NCBI GenBank assembly: GCA_037444845.1
Contig: JBBILQ010000053.1
Location: forward strand, 1 to 19,527
Reading direction: 5' to 3'
DNA: 19,527 nt
DNA from: JARYMI01 sp037444845
GTDB taxonomy: Bacteria; Acidobacteriota; Aminicenantia; Aminicenantales; UBA8522
Part shown: positions 7,410 through 14,244 of the stretch, one piece after another
Position numbering within the stretch: position 1 is the first letter of the stretch
Layout: every line of letters begins with the position of its first letter
Notes under the pieces: generated by a model
What the model was told of the DNA's origin: nothing
The model's input: only the letters and a program-made list of their open reading frames with translations
Databases searched by the model: none
Position numbers and translations under genes: made by a program

Positions 7410-8560
7410 TTTTTCACTCCTATCCAGATGATCTCCTCGTCCGCTTTGTCCCTGGCCAGCGCCGCCTCCGCAATCTCCTTGAAGGTTTCGGGCGTTATGT
7501 CCCTGCCACCGAGTCCGGTGATGAACCCGAAAACGGGCACGCCGTCGCTGTGCCCGTAGAGAGCCGATTTGACCTCCTGGTAGAAGATGCCGTGAAGGCC
7601 ATAGCAGATATTCCTGTCGACGACGGCCACTTTCTTTGCCCGGCCGAGAATCTGGCGCACTTTCTCGAAGGGAAAGGGCCGGAACACCTTGATGCGCAGG
7701 TTGCCGGCCTTGATGCCCGCCTCCCGCAGCTCGTCCACGGCGACGCGGGCGGTGTATCCGGCTGTGCCGGAGGAAACGAGGATGAGATCAGCATCCTCGC
7801 AACGATAATCCTCAACCTGGCCGAGATACCGGCCGAAAAGTTTCTCGTAATCACGGCCTGTTTCTTCGATGAGAGCGGGCACTTTCTCCATGTTTTTCTG
7901 AAGCTTATAGCGGATCTCAAAATAATGATCGGGCGAGGTCAAGCCGCCGAAAGCATGCGGGTCGGAGGGAGTCAGACGAATGGGCGGGTTAAAGCGCGGA
8001 AGGAAAGAATCGACCTTGTCTTGGTCGGGGATGTGCACGACCTCAAAGGTATGCGAGAGCGCGAAAGCGTCTAAGATGACCATGCTCGGGATGAGGAGCG
8101 CCTCCGACACCTTGAAAGCCTGGATGACCGTGTCCAGCACCTCCTGGTTCGATGAGCAGTAAAACTGAATCCAGCCCGTATCGCGCTGGGAGAGGCTGTC
8201 GTTCTGGTCGGCCCAGATGTTCCAGCCTGGAGCCAATGCCCGGTTGATGTTCCCCATGACAACCGGCAACCGTCCGTACGAGGCCCAGTGGAGAAGCTCG
8301 TGCATCAGCGTCAGGCCGTGCGCTGAAGTCGCAGTGAAAGTGCGCGCGCCGGCGAGCGAGGCGGCGATGCAGGCGGCCATGGCCGAGTGTTCGGATTCGA
8401 CCTTGATAAATTTGGCGTTGAGTTCGCCTGAAGCGCACATCTCCGAGAGGAGCTCGACCACCTGGGTCTGCGGAGTGATCGGGTAGGCGGCGATGACCTG
8501 AGCGCGGCTGAGCGAAGCACCCCAGGAGAGGGCGTGGTTTCCCATGATGACTTTTTTCAT
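7406..8560 (-). CDS. porA: Pyruvate:ferredoxin oxidoreductase, alpha subunit
   Basis: The alpha subunit carries the pyrimidine-binding side of the TPP site. The 384-residue product opens MKKVIMGNHALSWGASLSRA, then AAYPITPQT (25-32), VESEHSAMAACIAASLAGA with the conserved glutamate, ATSAHGL, and the substrate-pocket stretch GWNIWADQNDSLSQRDTGW (112-130), all typical of POR alpha subunits. A longer open frame reaches to 8707, but that part overlaps the ferredoxin subunit out of frame and is low-complexity. ATG 8560 has a perfect GGAGG 7 bases upstream and overlaps the porD stop by ATGA, so it is the real start. The order porG-porD-porA-porB matches that known for thermophilic POR operons. Confidence 0.94.
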   Translation of the reverse strand: MKKVIMGNHALSWGASLSRAQVIAAYPITPQTQVVELLSEMCASGELNAKFIKVESEHSAMAACIAASLAGARTFTATSAHGLTLMHELLHWASYGRLPVVMGNINRALAPGWNIWADQNDSLSQRDTGWIQFYCSSNQEVLDTVIQAFKVSEALLIPSMVILDAFALSHTFEVVHIPDQDKVDSFLPRFNPPIRLTPSDPHAFGGLTSPDHYFEIRYKLQKNMEKVPALIEETGRDYEKLFGRYLGQVEDYRCEDADLILVSSGTAGYTARVAVDELREAGIKAGNLRIKVFRPFPFEKVRQILGRAKKVAVVDRNICYGLHGIFYQEVKSALYGHSDGVPVFGFITGLGGRDITPETFKEIAEAALARDKADEEIIWIGVKK

Positions 8561-8856
8561 TTTCGTTCCTCCACCATGGCGATGCACTTGGTCGGACACT
8601 CCTCGGCGCAGATGCCGCAGCCCTTGCAGTAGTCGTAGTCGATGACCGGAAACTCGTTCTCGATGAAGATGGCCACGTCCGGGCAGAACTTCCAGCAGAT
8701 GCCGCACTGGATGCAGTCGGCCAGGTTCATCTCCGGCCGGATGTTGCGCCAGGCGCCGGTCTTGTTAAAAAGCATCGAGCCCAGCGAAATCGGCATCAGG
8801 GGGACGTCTTTCTCTGATTCAAAGATGATTTTTCCCGCTTTTTTCTTTTGTTTCAT
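8557..8856 (-). CDS. porD: Pyruvate:ferredoxin oxidoreductase, delta (ferredoxin) subunit
   Basis: A 99-residue 2[4Fe-4S] ferredoxin-like subunit that passes electrons from the catalytic core to ferredoxin. Both cluster motifs are intact: CIQCGICWKFCPD (Cys48, 51, 54, 58) and CKGCGICAEECPT (Cys77, 80, 83, 87), the arrangement of PorD. The N-terminal ~40 residues (with GSMLFNKTGAWRNIRPEM) match the usual PorD leader sequence. Its stop overlaps the porA start by four bases, pointing to tight translational coupling and 1:1 stoichiometry. It is separated from porG by an unusually long 316-base spacer that contains a candidate promoter and a repeat. Confidence 0.94.
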   Translation of the reverse strand: MKQKKKAGKIIFESEKDVPLMPISLGSMLFNKTGAWRNIRPEMNLADCIQCGICWKFCPDVAIFIENEFPVIDYDYCKGCGICAEECPTKCIAMVEERK

Positions 8857-8980
8857 TTCCGTCCTTTCCAGAGGTACTTGAATGGCGGTGAAACCGGCAC
8901 GAATTTGGAGCTGTTTGCGCGAAAAAAACGCAATTTCTTTAATCTCAATCTATTTTGACTTAAAATGCTAATCACTACTA

Positions 8981-9008
8981 TTACTATATATTATATAGGA
9001 TTAGTCAA
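8981..9008 (-). promoter_or_regulatory. Candidate internal promoter for porDAB
   Basis: On the minus strand TTGACT (9008-9003) is followed after 16 bases by TAGTAA (8986-8981), in a strongly AT-rich stretch that also contains TATAAT. It would start transcription about 120 bases upstream of porD and allow porDAB to be expressed apart from fumarase alpha and porG. Confidence 0.35.
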
Positions 9009-9134
9009 TTATTTTTAAGCCCTATGCCGCCAATAACCATAATTGCAGAATCGCTGACCCGTTGTATCGCCAATAATTCTGTTGCAAATCTCTTTCCCGC
9101 CCCATTGCCTCTTCATGGGCGACCCCACCAACTG

Positions 9135-9169
9135 TGTCGTTGCGAGGAGCTTTGCGACGAAGCAATCCC
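9135..9169 (+). repeat. GTCGTTGCGAGG-type repeat
   Basis: TGTCGTTGCGAGGAGC then TTTGCGACGAAGCAATCC closely matches the widespread bacterial element GTC(A/G)TTGCGAGGAGC...GCGACGAAGCAATC. It ends four bases from the porG stop codon. Relatives in this window are at 13847-13875 (same strand) and 2540-2621 (opposite strand). Confidence 0.65.
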
Positions 9170-9172
9170 ATT

Positions 9173-9727
9173 CTATAGCAACCTATCGGCGCGCTCATAG
9201 GCTTCTCGAGCGGCGGCGACGTTATCTTCGAGCTTGATGGAGATTCCTTCCTTAATGGCGGCGACGAGCGAGTCGAGCTTGGCGAGGTTTAAGATCCTGA
9301 TCACAGCGCCGACGATAGCCGTGTTGACGATGGGCGCGACTAAGGTGCCCAGCTTGTGCTTTACAGCAATCTCGGTCGCCGGAACTGTCGCCACCCTGTA
9401 CTTGTTCGGGAACTTGAACTCCTCGGGCTTCTTGTCGCTGTTGATGATGATGACGCCGCCGTCCTTGAGCCCTTCAGTGACGTCGATGGCATCGACAAGC
9501 GTTGGTTCGACGACGACGATGTGGTCGGGGGTGTAGATGCGGCTCTTGTCGTAAATGGGCTTATCGTCGATTCGGATGAAGGCAAAGACGGGAGCTCCCC
9601 GCCTCTCGACCCCGAATTCCGGATAGGCCTGGACGTAGTTTCCTTCTTTGGCTAACGCATCGGCGAGCACCTTGGAGGCAACGACCGTCCCCTGGCCGCC
9701 GCGGCCGTGGAATCGAATTTCAATCAT
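9173..9727 (-). CDS. porG: Pyruvate:ferredoxin oxidoreductase, gamma subunit
   Basis: The 184-residue gamma subunit, which in this family forms the CoA-binding part of the complex. It begins MIEIRFHGRGGQGTVVASKVLADAL, the signature start of POR/KGOR gamma subunits, and continues AYPEFGVERRGAPVFAFIRID, both diagnostic. The length is normal for a stand-alone gamma subunit. ATG 9727 has GGAGGA 7 bases upstream. It starts 15 bases after the fumarase alpha stop, so the two are co-transcribed. The next subunit, porD, is 316 bases further on, an uncommon break in this operon type. Confidence 0.94.
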   Translation of the reverse strand: MIEIRFHGRGGQGTVVASKVLADALAKEGNYVQAYPEFGVERRGAPVFAFIRIDDKPIYDKSRIYTPDHIVVVEPTLVDAIDVTEGLKDGGVIIINSDKKPEEFKFPNKYRVATVPATEIAVKHKLGTLVAPIVNTAIVGAVIRILNLAKLDSLVAAIKEGISIKLEDNVAAAREAYERADRLL

Positions 9728-9742
9728 CAGCGTCTCCTCCGC

Positions 9743-10600
9743 TTAGAGCTCGAACTCCATGACCCGGTGGGCATGGCACTCGATGTTGACGGCGGCCGGC
9801 ATCGAAGCGATGTGGCAGGGGTAAGCTTCGACGTGGACGGCCAGGGCCGTGATCCTCCCGCCCATGCCCTGCGGCCCGATGCCCAGGTTGTTGATTTTCC
9901 CGAGAAGGCGGCTCTCCATGTCAGCGTAGAAGGGGTCGGGGTTGTGCGAGCCTAACGGCCGCCGGAGCAGGGCCTTCTTGGCCAGGAGCGCCGAGTACTC
10001 GAAATTGCCGCCCACGCCGACGCCGACGACAATCGGCGGGCACGGGTTTGAGCTCCCCTTGTCGGCTGTCTCGACCACGAAATCTTCGATCCCCTCGAGG
10101 CCCGCGGCTGGAGCGAACATCCGGACGGCGCTCATGTTCTCGGCGCCCCCGCCCTTGGCGATGAAAGTGAGCTTGAAGGCATCGCCCGGGACAAGCTCCC
10201 AGTGGATGTAAGCAGGGGTGTTATCGCCCGTGTTCTTGCGGCGGACCGGGTCCTCTACGACCGATTTGCGGAGGTAGCCTTCCTTGTAGCCGAGGCGGGT
10301 CCCCTCGGTGATGGCCTCGCGGAGGCTTCCGAGGCCGTCGTCTTTATCGAGTTTCACGTCCTCGCCGAGCTCCACAAAGAACACGGCCAGACCCGTATCC
10401 TGGCAGAGCCCTAACTTTTCCTGGCGGGCGATGTCGGCATTCTCTAACATTTGGTTGAAGACTTCTTTTCCGGCTGGCGATTCCTCTTTTGCGGCCATTT
10501 CTTTGATGACTTTGAGGACGTCGTCCTGGAGCTCGAAATTGGCTTCCTGGACAAGGTTTTTTATCCTGTCCCTGACTTCGGATAATTTTATGATTTTCAC
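9743..10600 (-). CDS. Class I fumarate hydratase (or tartrate dehydratase-type), alpha subunit
   Basis: This [4Fe-4S] hydro-lyase subunit interconverts fumarate and malate together with a separate beta subunit. The 285-residue product has the family architecture and all three cluster cysteines: Cys66 in GLCQDTG, Cys187 in SNPCPPI and Cys275 in IECHAHR. It also has GGGAENMS (150-157) and GIGPQGMGG near the C-terminus. The start is GTG at 10598-10600, with AGGAGG six bases upstream. The beta subunit, usually the very next gene, is absent: porG follows after 15 bases and no beta subunit is found in the window. The enzyme needs an unlinked beta gene to work as a fumarase. L-tartrate dehydratase alpha is a close relative and cannot be excluded. 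Confidence 0.93.
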   Translation of the reverse strand: MKIIKLSEVRDRIKNLVQEANFELQDDVLKVIKEMAAKEESPAGKEVFNQMLENADIARQEKLGLCQDTGLAVFFVELGEDVKLDKDDGLGSLREAITEGTRLGYKEGYLRKSVVEDPVRRKNTGDNTPAYIHWELVPGDAFKLTFIAKGGGAENMSAVRMFAPAAGLEGIEDFVVETADKGSSNPCPPIVVGVGVGGNFEYSALLAKKALLRRPLGSHNPDPFYADMESRLLGKINNLGIGPQGMGGRITALAVHVEAYPCHIASMPAAVNIECHAHRVMEFEL

Positions 10601-10620
10601 AAAATACCTCCTAAGGATGG

Positions 10621-10673
10621 GCTATGATAGCCGATCTATAATAGCTATGCCATATGAGCTGAGCCATGATAGC
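10621..10673. promoter_or_regulatory. Array of GCTATNATAGC dyads in the fumarase-por leader
   Basis: Three similar short palindromes lie between the predicted promoter and the GTG start: GCTATGATAGC (10621-10631, perfect dyad around the central G), TCTATAATAGC (10635-10645) and GCCATGATAGC (10663-10673). They look like an operator for a dimeric regulator acting on the operon, or like a structured leader. The repeats are seen; the regulator is unknown. The same 11-mer also occurs by itself at 1541-1551 inside the carboxypeptidase gene. Confidence 0.45.
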
Positions 10674-10688
10674 GGCGAGTGACGTTTT

Positions 10689-10717
10689 AGTTTAGGACTG
10701 TCCTCAGGTGGTGTCAA
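10689..10717 (-). promoter_or_regulatory. Promoter of the fumarase-por operon
   Basis: On the minus strand a perfect TTGACA (10717-10712) is followed after exactly 17 bases by TAAACT (10694-10689). The predicted start is near 10682, giving a leader of about 80 bases that contains three GCTATNATAGC dyads and the AGGAGG of the first gene. It lies just beyond the stop of the ATPase gene at 10740. Confidence 0.6.
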
Positions 10718-10739
10718 GAAAAAATGAAAAACGGGCATT

Positions 10740-12041
10740 TCATGGCGCTGATTTTTTCCCTTCCAGAAGCCACTGCCACAGAGGCACGAGTCGAATGGTT
10801 TTTCCTCTGAATTTCTCAATCCCGTTTCTCTCCGATGTAATGACCAGCATTTCCGAGCACTTAAGCTCCCGGCCCGCTCTCACGAGCGATTTGAACTCCC
10901 TTGCCCGAACATTGTAATCCTCCAGGTCCAAACACACCTGGATCAACTCGACGACCGAAGCACCTTTCTTCAGTACGAAATCGACTTCCTTGCCGGAATA
11001 ATCCTGCCAGTAATAGATCTCGAGGTCGGGCTCGCGGCTCATGCGTCTAAAAAGCTCCACGGCGACAAGGTTTTCATAAAGCCTGCCCATATCCACGGAT
11101 CCCCGTCCTGCCAAGCTTTTGATCAAGCCCGTGTCGATCGCATAGACCTTGCGCGGAGCGATGCTTTTTTCTTTGGCTTTGAAGGAGAATTTTTCGATCT
11201 GCAAGACGAGATAACTCTCTTCCAAAAAGGAAAAATAGTTTTGGGCCGTATGGACGCTCTTGAACCCGAAGACGTTTTTCAATTTGGTAGACGTCATCCG
11301 GCAGGAAAAATTGGTAAGGAGATAATGAGACAACTCCCGCAGCGCCTTGATGTACTTGACCCGATGGCGGAGCAGGATATCGCGGGTGAGGATCGATGTA
11401 TAGAGCGACGAGAGATATCTCCTGGGATCCGGTTCCTTGTAGGTTTCGGGAAAACCGCCGATGGAGATGTACCGTTCGAGCTCTCTCCGGATCTGGGCTG
11501 TTTTCTCCGTCGTCAAAGGGGCATCCCCGGGCTCGAACCCGAAATATTCCAGGAACTCGCGGAAGGAAAAAGGGAAAAGCTCGAGTGCGAAGTGCCGCCC
11601 CGTCAAATGCGTCGCCAGCTCCCGGCCGAGGAGCCGGGCGTTGCTCCCCGTGACGATGATGTTGAAACCGGACCTTTTCAGGCGGTTGACGAACAGCTCC
11701 CAACCCTCGACGTTCTGGACCTCGTCGAGGAACAGAAATTCCGGCTTCCCATGGATTTCATAGAATGCCTGGAGGACGAGGTTCAAATCTTCTTTGCGCA
11801 AACCTGCCAGGTTCTCATCATCGAAATTGGCATAGGCGAATTCCCTGCCCTGGAGAAGCTGGAGGCAAAAGACTGACTTTCCCGCCCGCCTGGGGCCGGT
11901 GATGACCTTGATCTGGTCCGAACCCGGGAGTTTCCCGTATATTTCCAGGTTTTCTCTCGGGATGATCTTCTCGGTGCGGAAGACGTTCTCGAGCTCGGCC
12001 TTCTGGTCGATGATCGCCTGCTTGATCCTTAAATATTCCAT
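10740..12041 (-). CDS. AAA ATPase with DUF4143 C-terminal domain (first copy)
   Basis: One of the widespread lone ATPases with an AAA_14-type domain followed by DUF4143; their cellular role is not settled. From ATG 12041 the product has 433 residues. The Walker A motif is GPRRAGKS (49-56), Walker B is FLFLDEVQ (Asp106-Glu107), and a sensor segment IIVTGSNARLL follows. The DUF4143 part ends in a nuclease-like fold with the stretch YYWQDYSGKEVDFVL...VVELIQV, resembling the D-ExK core of PD-(D/E)XK proteins but with Gln in place of Lys. A TTG 12 bases upstream would also be in frame, but neither start has a strong ribosome-binding site. A good promoter lies at 12072-12100. It is monocistronic and probably cytoplasmic. 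A second, divergent copy lies at 14245-15672. Confidence 0.88.
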   Translation of the reverse strand: MEYLRIKQAIIDQKAELENVFRTEKIIPRENLEIYGKLPGSDQIKVITGPRRAGKSVFCLQLLQGREFAYANFDDENLAGLRKEDLNLVLQAFYEIHGKPEFLFLDEVQNVEGWELFVNRLKRSGFNIIVTGSNARLLGRELATHLTGRHFALELFPFSFREFLEYFGFEPGDAPLTTEKTAQIRRELERYISIGGFPETYKEPDPRRYLSSLYTSILTRDILLRHRVKYIKALRELSHYLLTNFSCRMTSTKLKNVFGFKSVHTAQNYFSFLEESYLVLQIEKFSFKAKEKSIAPRKVYAIDTGLIKSLAGRGSVDMGRLYENLVAVELFRRMSREPDLEIYYWQDYSGKEVDFVLKKGASVVELIQVCLDLEDYNVRAREFKSLVRAGRELKCSEMLVITSERNGIEKFRGKTIRLVPLWQWLLEGKKSAP

Positions 12042-12071
12042 ATTACTGCTCAATATTATTTGTTTTTGTGC

Positions 12072-12100
12072 AGTATATTTAATAAATCTCCTTTAGTCAA
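12072..12100 (-). promoter_or_regulatory. Promoter of the first AAA/DUF4143 ATPase gene
   Basis: On the minus strand TTGACT (12100-12095), 17 bases, then TATACT (12077-12072). This is a near-consensus sigma70-type promoter with a predicted start near 12065, about 25 bases upstream of ATG 12041. Confidence 0.6.
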
Positions 12101-12109
12101 GCCCTTCAT

Positions 12110-12210
12110 TCATTTTTTCTTCAATCCGGCCAGCCGGTTGCGGGCGTCCTCGACTTCGGGGAGGCCCGGGGCGGCGTCTTTCCCTTTGGCAAGAAGTAAA
12201 GGGAACAGAG
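12110..12210 (-). pseudogene. Possible C-terminal remnant of a TPR-like protein
   Basis: Read on the minus strand, the frame ending in the TGA at 12112-12110 encodes ...GLPEVEDARNRLAGLKKK. This resembles the C-terminal end of tetratricopeptide-repeat proteins (pattern PEVxDARNRLxxL). No start or upstream body is seen before the aldehyde dehydrogenase gene, so if it is real it is a truncated leftover. The evidence is a resemblance only. Confidence 0.2.
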
Positions 12211-12328
12211 GACTCACTCTTTTGGGCCCAGGCTTCCTGATTAAACCAAAGACTGCCTGCAGCTCCCCGCTTAATAAGCCGAAAACGGCCGACGGGGTTT
12301 ACTGCCCCCAAATTTGCCCAAAATTTGA

Positions 12329-13750
12329 TTATTTAAGGTTGAGGGCGAGGAGTTTGAGCTCGGTCATTTCTTCGATGGCGTAGCGGACACCCTCGCGGCC
12401 GAACCCGCTCTGTTTCACGCCGCCGTAAGGCATGTGGTCGATCCTGAAGGTCGGGATGTCGTTGATGATGACGCCGCCGACATCGAGCCGCTCGTACGCC
12501 TCGAAGGCCTTGCGGAGGTCGTTGGTGAAGACCCCGGCCTGGAGGCCGTAGATGGAATAGTTGACGGCCTCGAGCGCCTTGGCGAAATCCTCATACGGAT
12601 AGACGACGACCACTGGCGCAAAAGCCTCAAGCCATGAGATGCGCAAATCGGGGATGACATTCTCGAGGATCGTCGGCTCGAACATGGCGCCGTCCCGGCG
12701 GCCGCCGCAGGCGATGCGCGCCCCCATCCCGACCGCCTCCTCGATCCATTCCTCTGTCTGCTTGGCCGCCTCGACCGTGATCATCGGGCCGATGTCGGTG
12801 GCCTCGTCGAGCGGGTCGCCCATCTTGAGCTTTTTCGTGCGAGCTGTGAAGTCGGCCATGAACCTGTCATAAATTTTCTTATGGAGGAAAATGCGCTGGA
12901 TAGAGATGCATATCTGGCCAGAGTAAGAAAAAGAGCCGGTGACGATGCGGGAAAGAGCGTACTCAAGGTCAGCATCGGGTTCGACGACGACCGCAGCATT
13001 TCCGCCAAGCTCAAGCGTCACCCTTTTCTGGTAGGCTTTTTTCTTGATCTCCCAGCCGACAGCCGGGCTTCCCGTAAAGGTCACCTTCTTGACCACATCG
13101 TCAGTGAGGAGAATTTCGGCTTCTCTGTAGCCGGACGGCAACACGTTCAGCCCGCCCTGCGGGTAACCTGCTTCAGTGACGATTTCACCTAAGAGGAGCG
13201 ACGTAATAGGGACCTGGGAGGCGGGCCGCAAGATGACTGTGTTCCCGGAGGCGAGGGCAGGCGCGACTTTATGAGCGACAAGATTCAGCGGGAAGTTAAA
13301 CGGCGAGATGGCCGTGATGACGCCCACCGGGAACCGGCGCACCAGGCCCCACCGCCGCGCCGTCGCCGCGCTCAGGTCGAGAGGGATAAGATCGCCGCCG
13401 AGCCGCTTGGCTTCCTCGGATGCGATGTCGAATGTCATAACGGCCCTGTCTACCTCTGTCCGTGCTTCCCGGATGACCTTGCCCGACTGGAGAGTGATCG
13501 AGCGGGCCAGCTCTTCCTTGCGCTTCTCGATTCCGCGCGATATCTTCTCGAGGACGACGGCACGCTCATAGCTTGAAAGCCGGCGCGTCTTTTCGAAGGC
13601 GTTCTGAGCTGCGGCCAGTGCCTCCTCGACCTGCTCCCTCGACGCAAAATGGACTCTACCGACCACACTCTGGTCGTAAGGTGATTTTATTTCCTTGACT
13701 GTTTTCGATTCTTTCCACTGCCCGTTGATTAGAAGCTTATATTCTTTCAT
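12329..13750 (-). CDS. NAD(P)-dependent aldehyde dehydrogenase
   Basis: A 473-residue cytoplasmic enzyme of the ALDH superfamily, oxidising an aldehyde to a carboxylate. The hallmarks are present: SPFNFPLN with the oxyanion Asn152, the cofactor loop FTGSPAVG (225-232), the general base Glu247 in TLELGGNAA, the nucleophile Cys281 in SYSGQICIS, the EAFAPVV segment that binds the nicotinamide ribose, and the C-terminal PYGGVKQSGFGREG. The cofactor motif usually written V(V/L)KP reads VILRP here, so the normal lysine is Arg175. The length and the GQICIS signature suggest the clade holding lactaldehyde and non-phosphorylating glyceraldehyde-3-phosphate dehydrogenases, but the substrate cannot be set by eye. 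The start has GGAGGA 7 bases upstream. It stands alone between two ATPase genes. Confidence 0.93.
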   Translation of the reverse strand: MKEYKLLINGQWKESKTVKEIKSPYDQSVVGRVHFASREQVEEALAAAQNAFEKTRRLSSYERAVVLEKISRGIEKRKEELARSITLQSGKVIREARTEVDRAVMTFDIASEEAKRLGGDLIPLDLSAATARRWGLVRRFPVGVITAISPFNFPLNLVAHKVAPALASGNTVILRPASQVPITSLLLGEIVTEAGYPQGGLNVLPSGYREAEILLTDDVVKKVTFTGSPAVGWEIKKKAYQKRVTLELGGNAAVVVEPDADLEYALSRIVTGSFSYSGQICISIQRIFLHKKIYDRFMADFTARTKKLKMGDPLDEATDIGPMITVEAAKQTEEWIEEAVGMGARIACGGRRDGAMFEPTILENVIPDLRISWLEAFAPVVVVYPYEDFAKALEAVNYSIYGLQAGVFTNDLRKAFEAYERLDVGGVIINDIPTFRIDHMPYGGVKQSGFGREGVRYAIEEMTELKLLALNLK

Positions 13751-13787
13751 GCGCCTATCCTCCGCCTCCTATTCTATACAAAATCGT

Positions 13788-13813
13788 AAATTGGGGACAG
13801 TTTATATATTTAC
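13788..13813 (+). repeat. GGGGACAG-type short repeat
   Basis: ATTGGGGACAGTTTATATAT is a member of the same short family as the strings at 85-111, about 1083, 3953 and 15829. It lies 38 bases upstream of the aldehyde dehydrogenase start and may overlap its promoter. Confidence 0.45.
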
Positions 13814-13846
13814 CGGATTTTTGAATGACGAGGGATCAAAAAACGA

Positions 13847-13875
13847 TGTCGTTGCGAGCGAAGCGAAGCAATCTC
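13847..13875 (+). repeat. GTCGTTGCGAGG-type repeat, short copy
   Basis: TGTCGTTGCGAGCGAAGCGA then AGCAATCTC is a shortened version of the element at 9135-9169, lacking the central bases. Confidence 0.55.
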
Positions 13876-13955
13876 AGCTTATTATTGCATTACGCAAAAC
13901 TAATTGATGCCATCTTCTCCCACAAGAATCGTATCCATTATTTATGCGGGGCTTA

Positions 13956-14082
13956 ATAACCTGGATTATTCACGAAATGAAGCAGAAGAAATTCCCTCTC
14001 CCAGGAGGGGAAAAGGTCGGGGTGAGGGTGACAACAAGAAAATCCCCCTTCCCTCTATCCCCTCCCGCCAGGGGAGGGGGCG
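13956..14082. repeat. Degenerate copy of the terminal-inverted-repeat element
   Basis: The left end TAACCTGGATTATTCACGAA matches the complete element at 15901. The inner parts AGGGGAAAAGGTCGGGGTGA and CCCCTCCCGCCAGGGGAGGG are also shared in the same order. The right inverted end (TTTGTGAATAGGTCAGG) is missing, so this copy is truncated or diverged. Confidence 0.6.
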
Positions 14083-14132
14083 TTTTATCGTATCGTGTCC
14101 CCAAAATATTAAGCCCGTATCCCATAAAATTC

Positions 14133-14176
14133 AGGGAGAGATGACCCAATTTTTTTAAATCGGGCTCTTGTCCCTT
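14133..14176. repeat. GACCCGATTT-family dyad
   Basis: Left arm AGGGAGAGATGACCCAATTT and right arm AAATCGGGCTCTTGTCCCTT surround a short T-rich loop. This is an imperfect palindrome, related to the dyads at 15784 and 18542. It lies about 70 bases downstream of the stop of the second ATPase gene and could end its transcript. Confidence 0.55.
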
Positions 14177-14244
14177 GAATTTTCGCGCCAGCAGTGTCCC
14201 CAGAATCTTGTGAGTTTAGTGAATTACGTATGGCGTCCCCCGAA

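Larger units (their letters stand above)
8857..9172. other. 316-base AT-rich spacer splitting the por genes
   Basis: This spacer lies between porG and porD, genes that are normally packed together. It holds no open frame of note. It contains an AT-rich tract (8950-9015) with a minus-strand promoter candidate, two imperfect direct repeats around GCCAATAA (near 9028 and 9070), and a GTCGTTGCGAGG-type repeat next to the porG stop. It may be an insertion of repeat DNA that has been kept because it supplies a second promoter. Confidence 0.5.
13751..14244. other. 494-base gap filled with repeats
   Basis: No gene is supported here. In order it holds a GGGGACAG-type repeat (about 13788-13813), a GTCGTTGCGAGG-type repeat (13847-13875), a damaged copy of the terminal-inverted-repeat element (13956-14082), a GACCCGATTT-family dyad (14133-14176) and a further short stretch with GTGTCCCCAGAAT (about 14195) and GCGTCCCCCGAATT (about 14233). 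It looks like a landing site for several kinds of non-autonomous repeat. Confidence 0.6.

Noticed and set aside
8561..8707. Longer start for porA (433 residues)
   Set aside because: The added residues overlap porD out of frame and are low-complexity. ATG 8560 has a perfect ribosome-binding site and a 4-base overlap with the porD stop.
11241..11876. Plus-strand frame of 211 residues opposite the first ATPase
   Set aside because: Antisense shadow of the Walker and sensor regions of a clear ATPase; no domain recognised.
12235..12328. Terminator of the aldehyde dehydrogenase gene (GCCG-TTTT-CGGC stem)
   Set aside because: The stem is only 4 pairs and no run of U follows, so it is too weak to call.
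13930..14110. CRISPR array suggested by repeated C- and G-rich blocks
   Set aside because: The blocks are not regularly spaced repeats with unique spacers. They match the inner parts of the terminal-inverted-repeat element.
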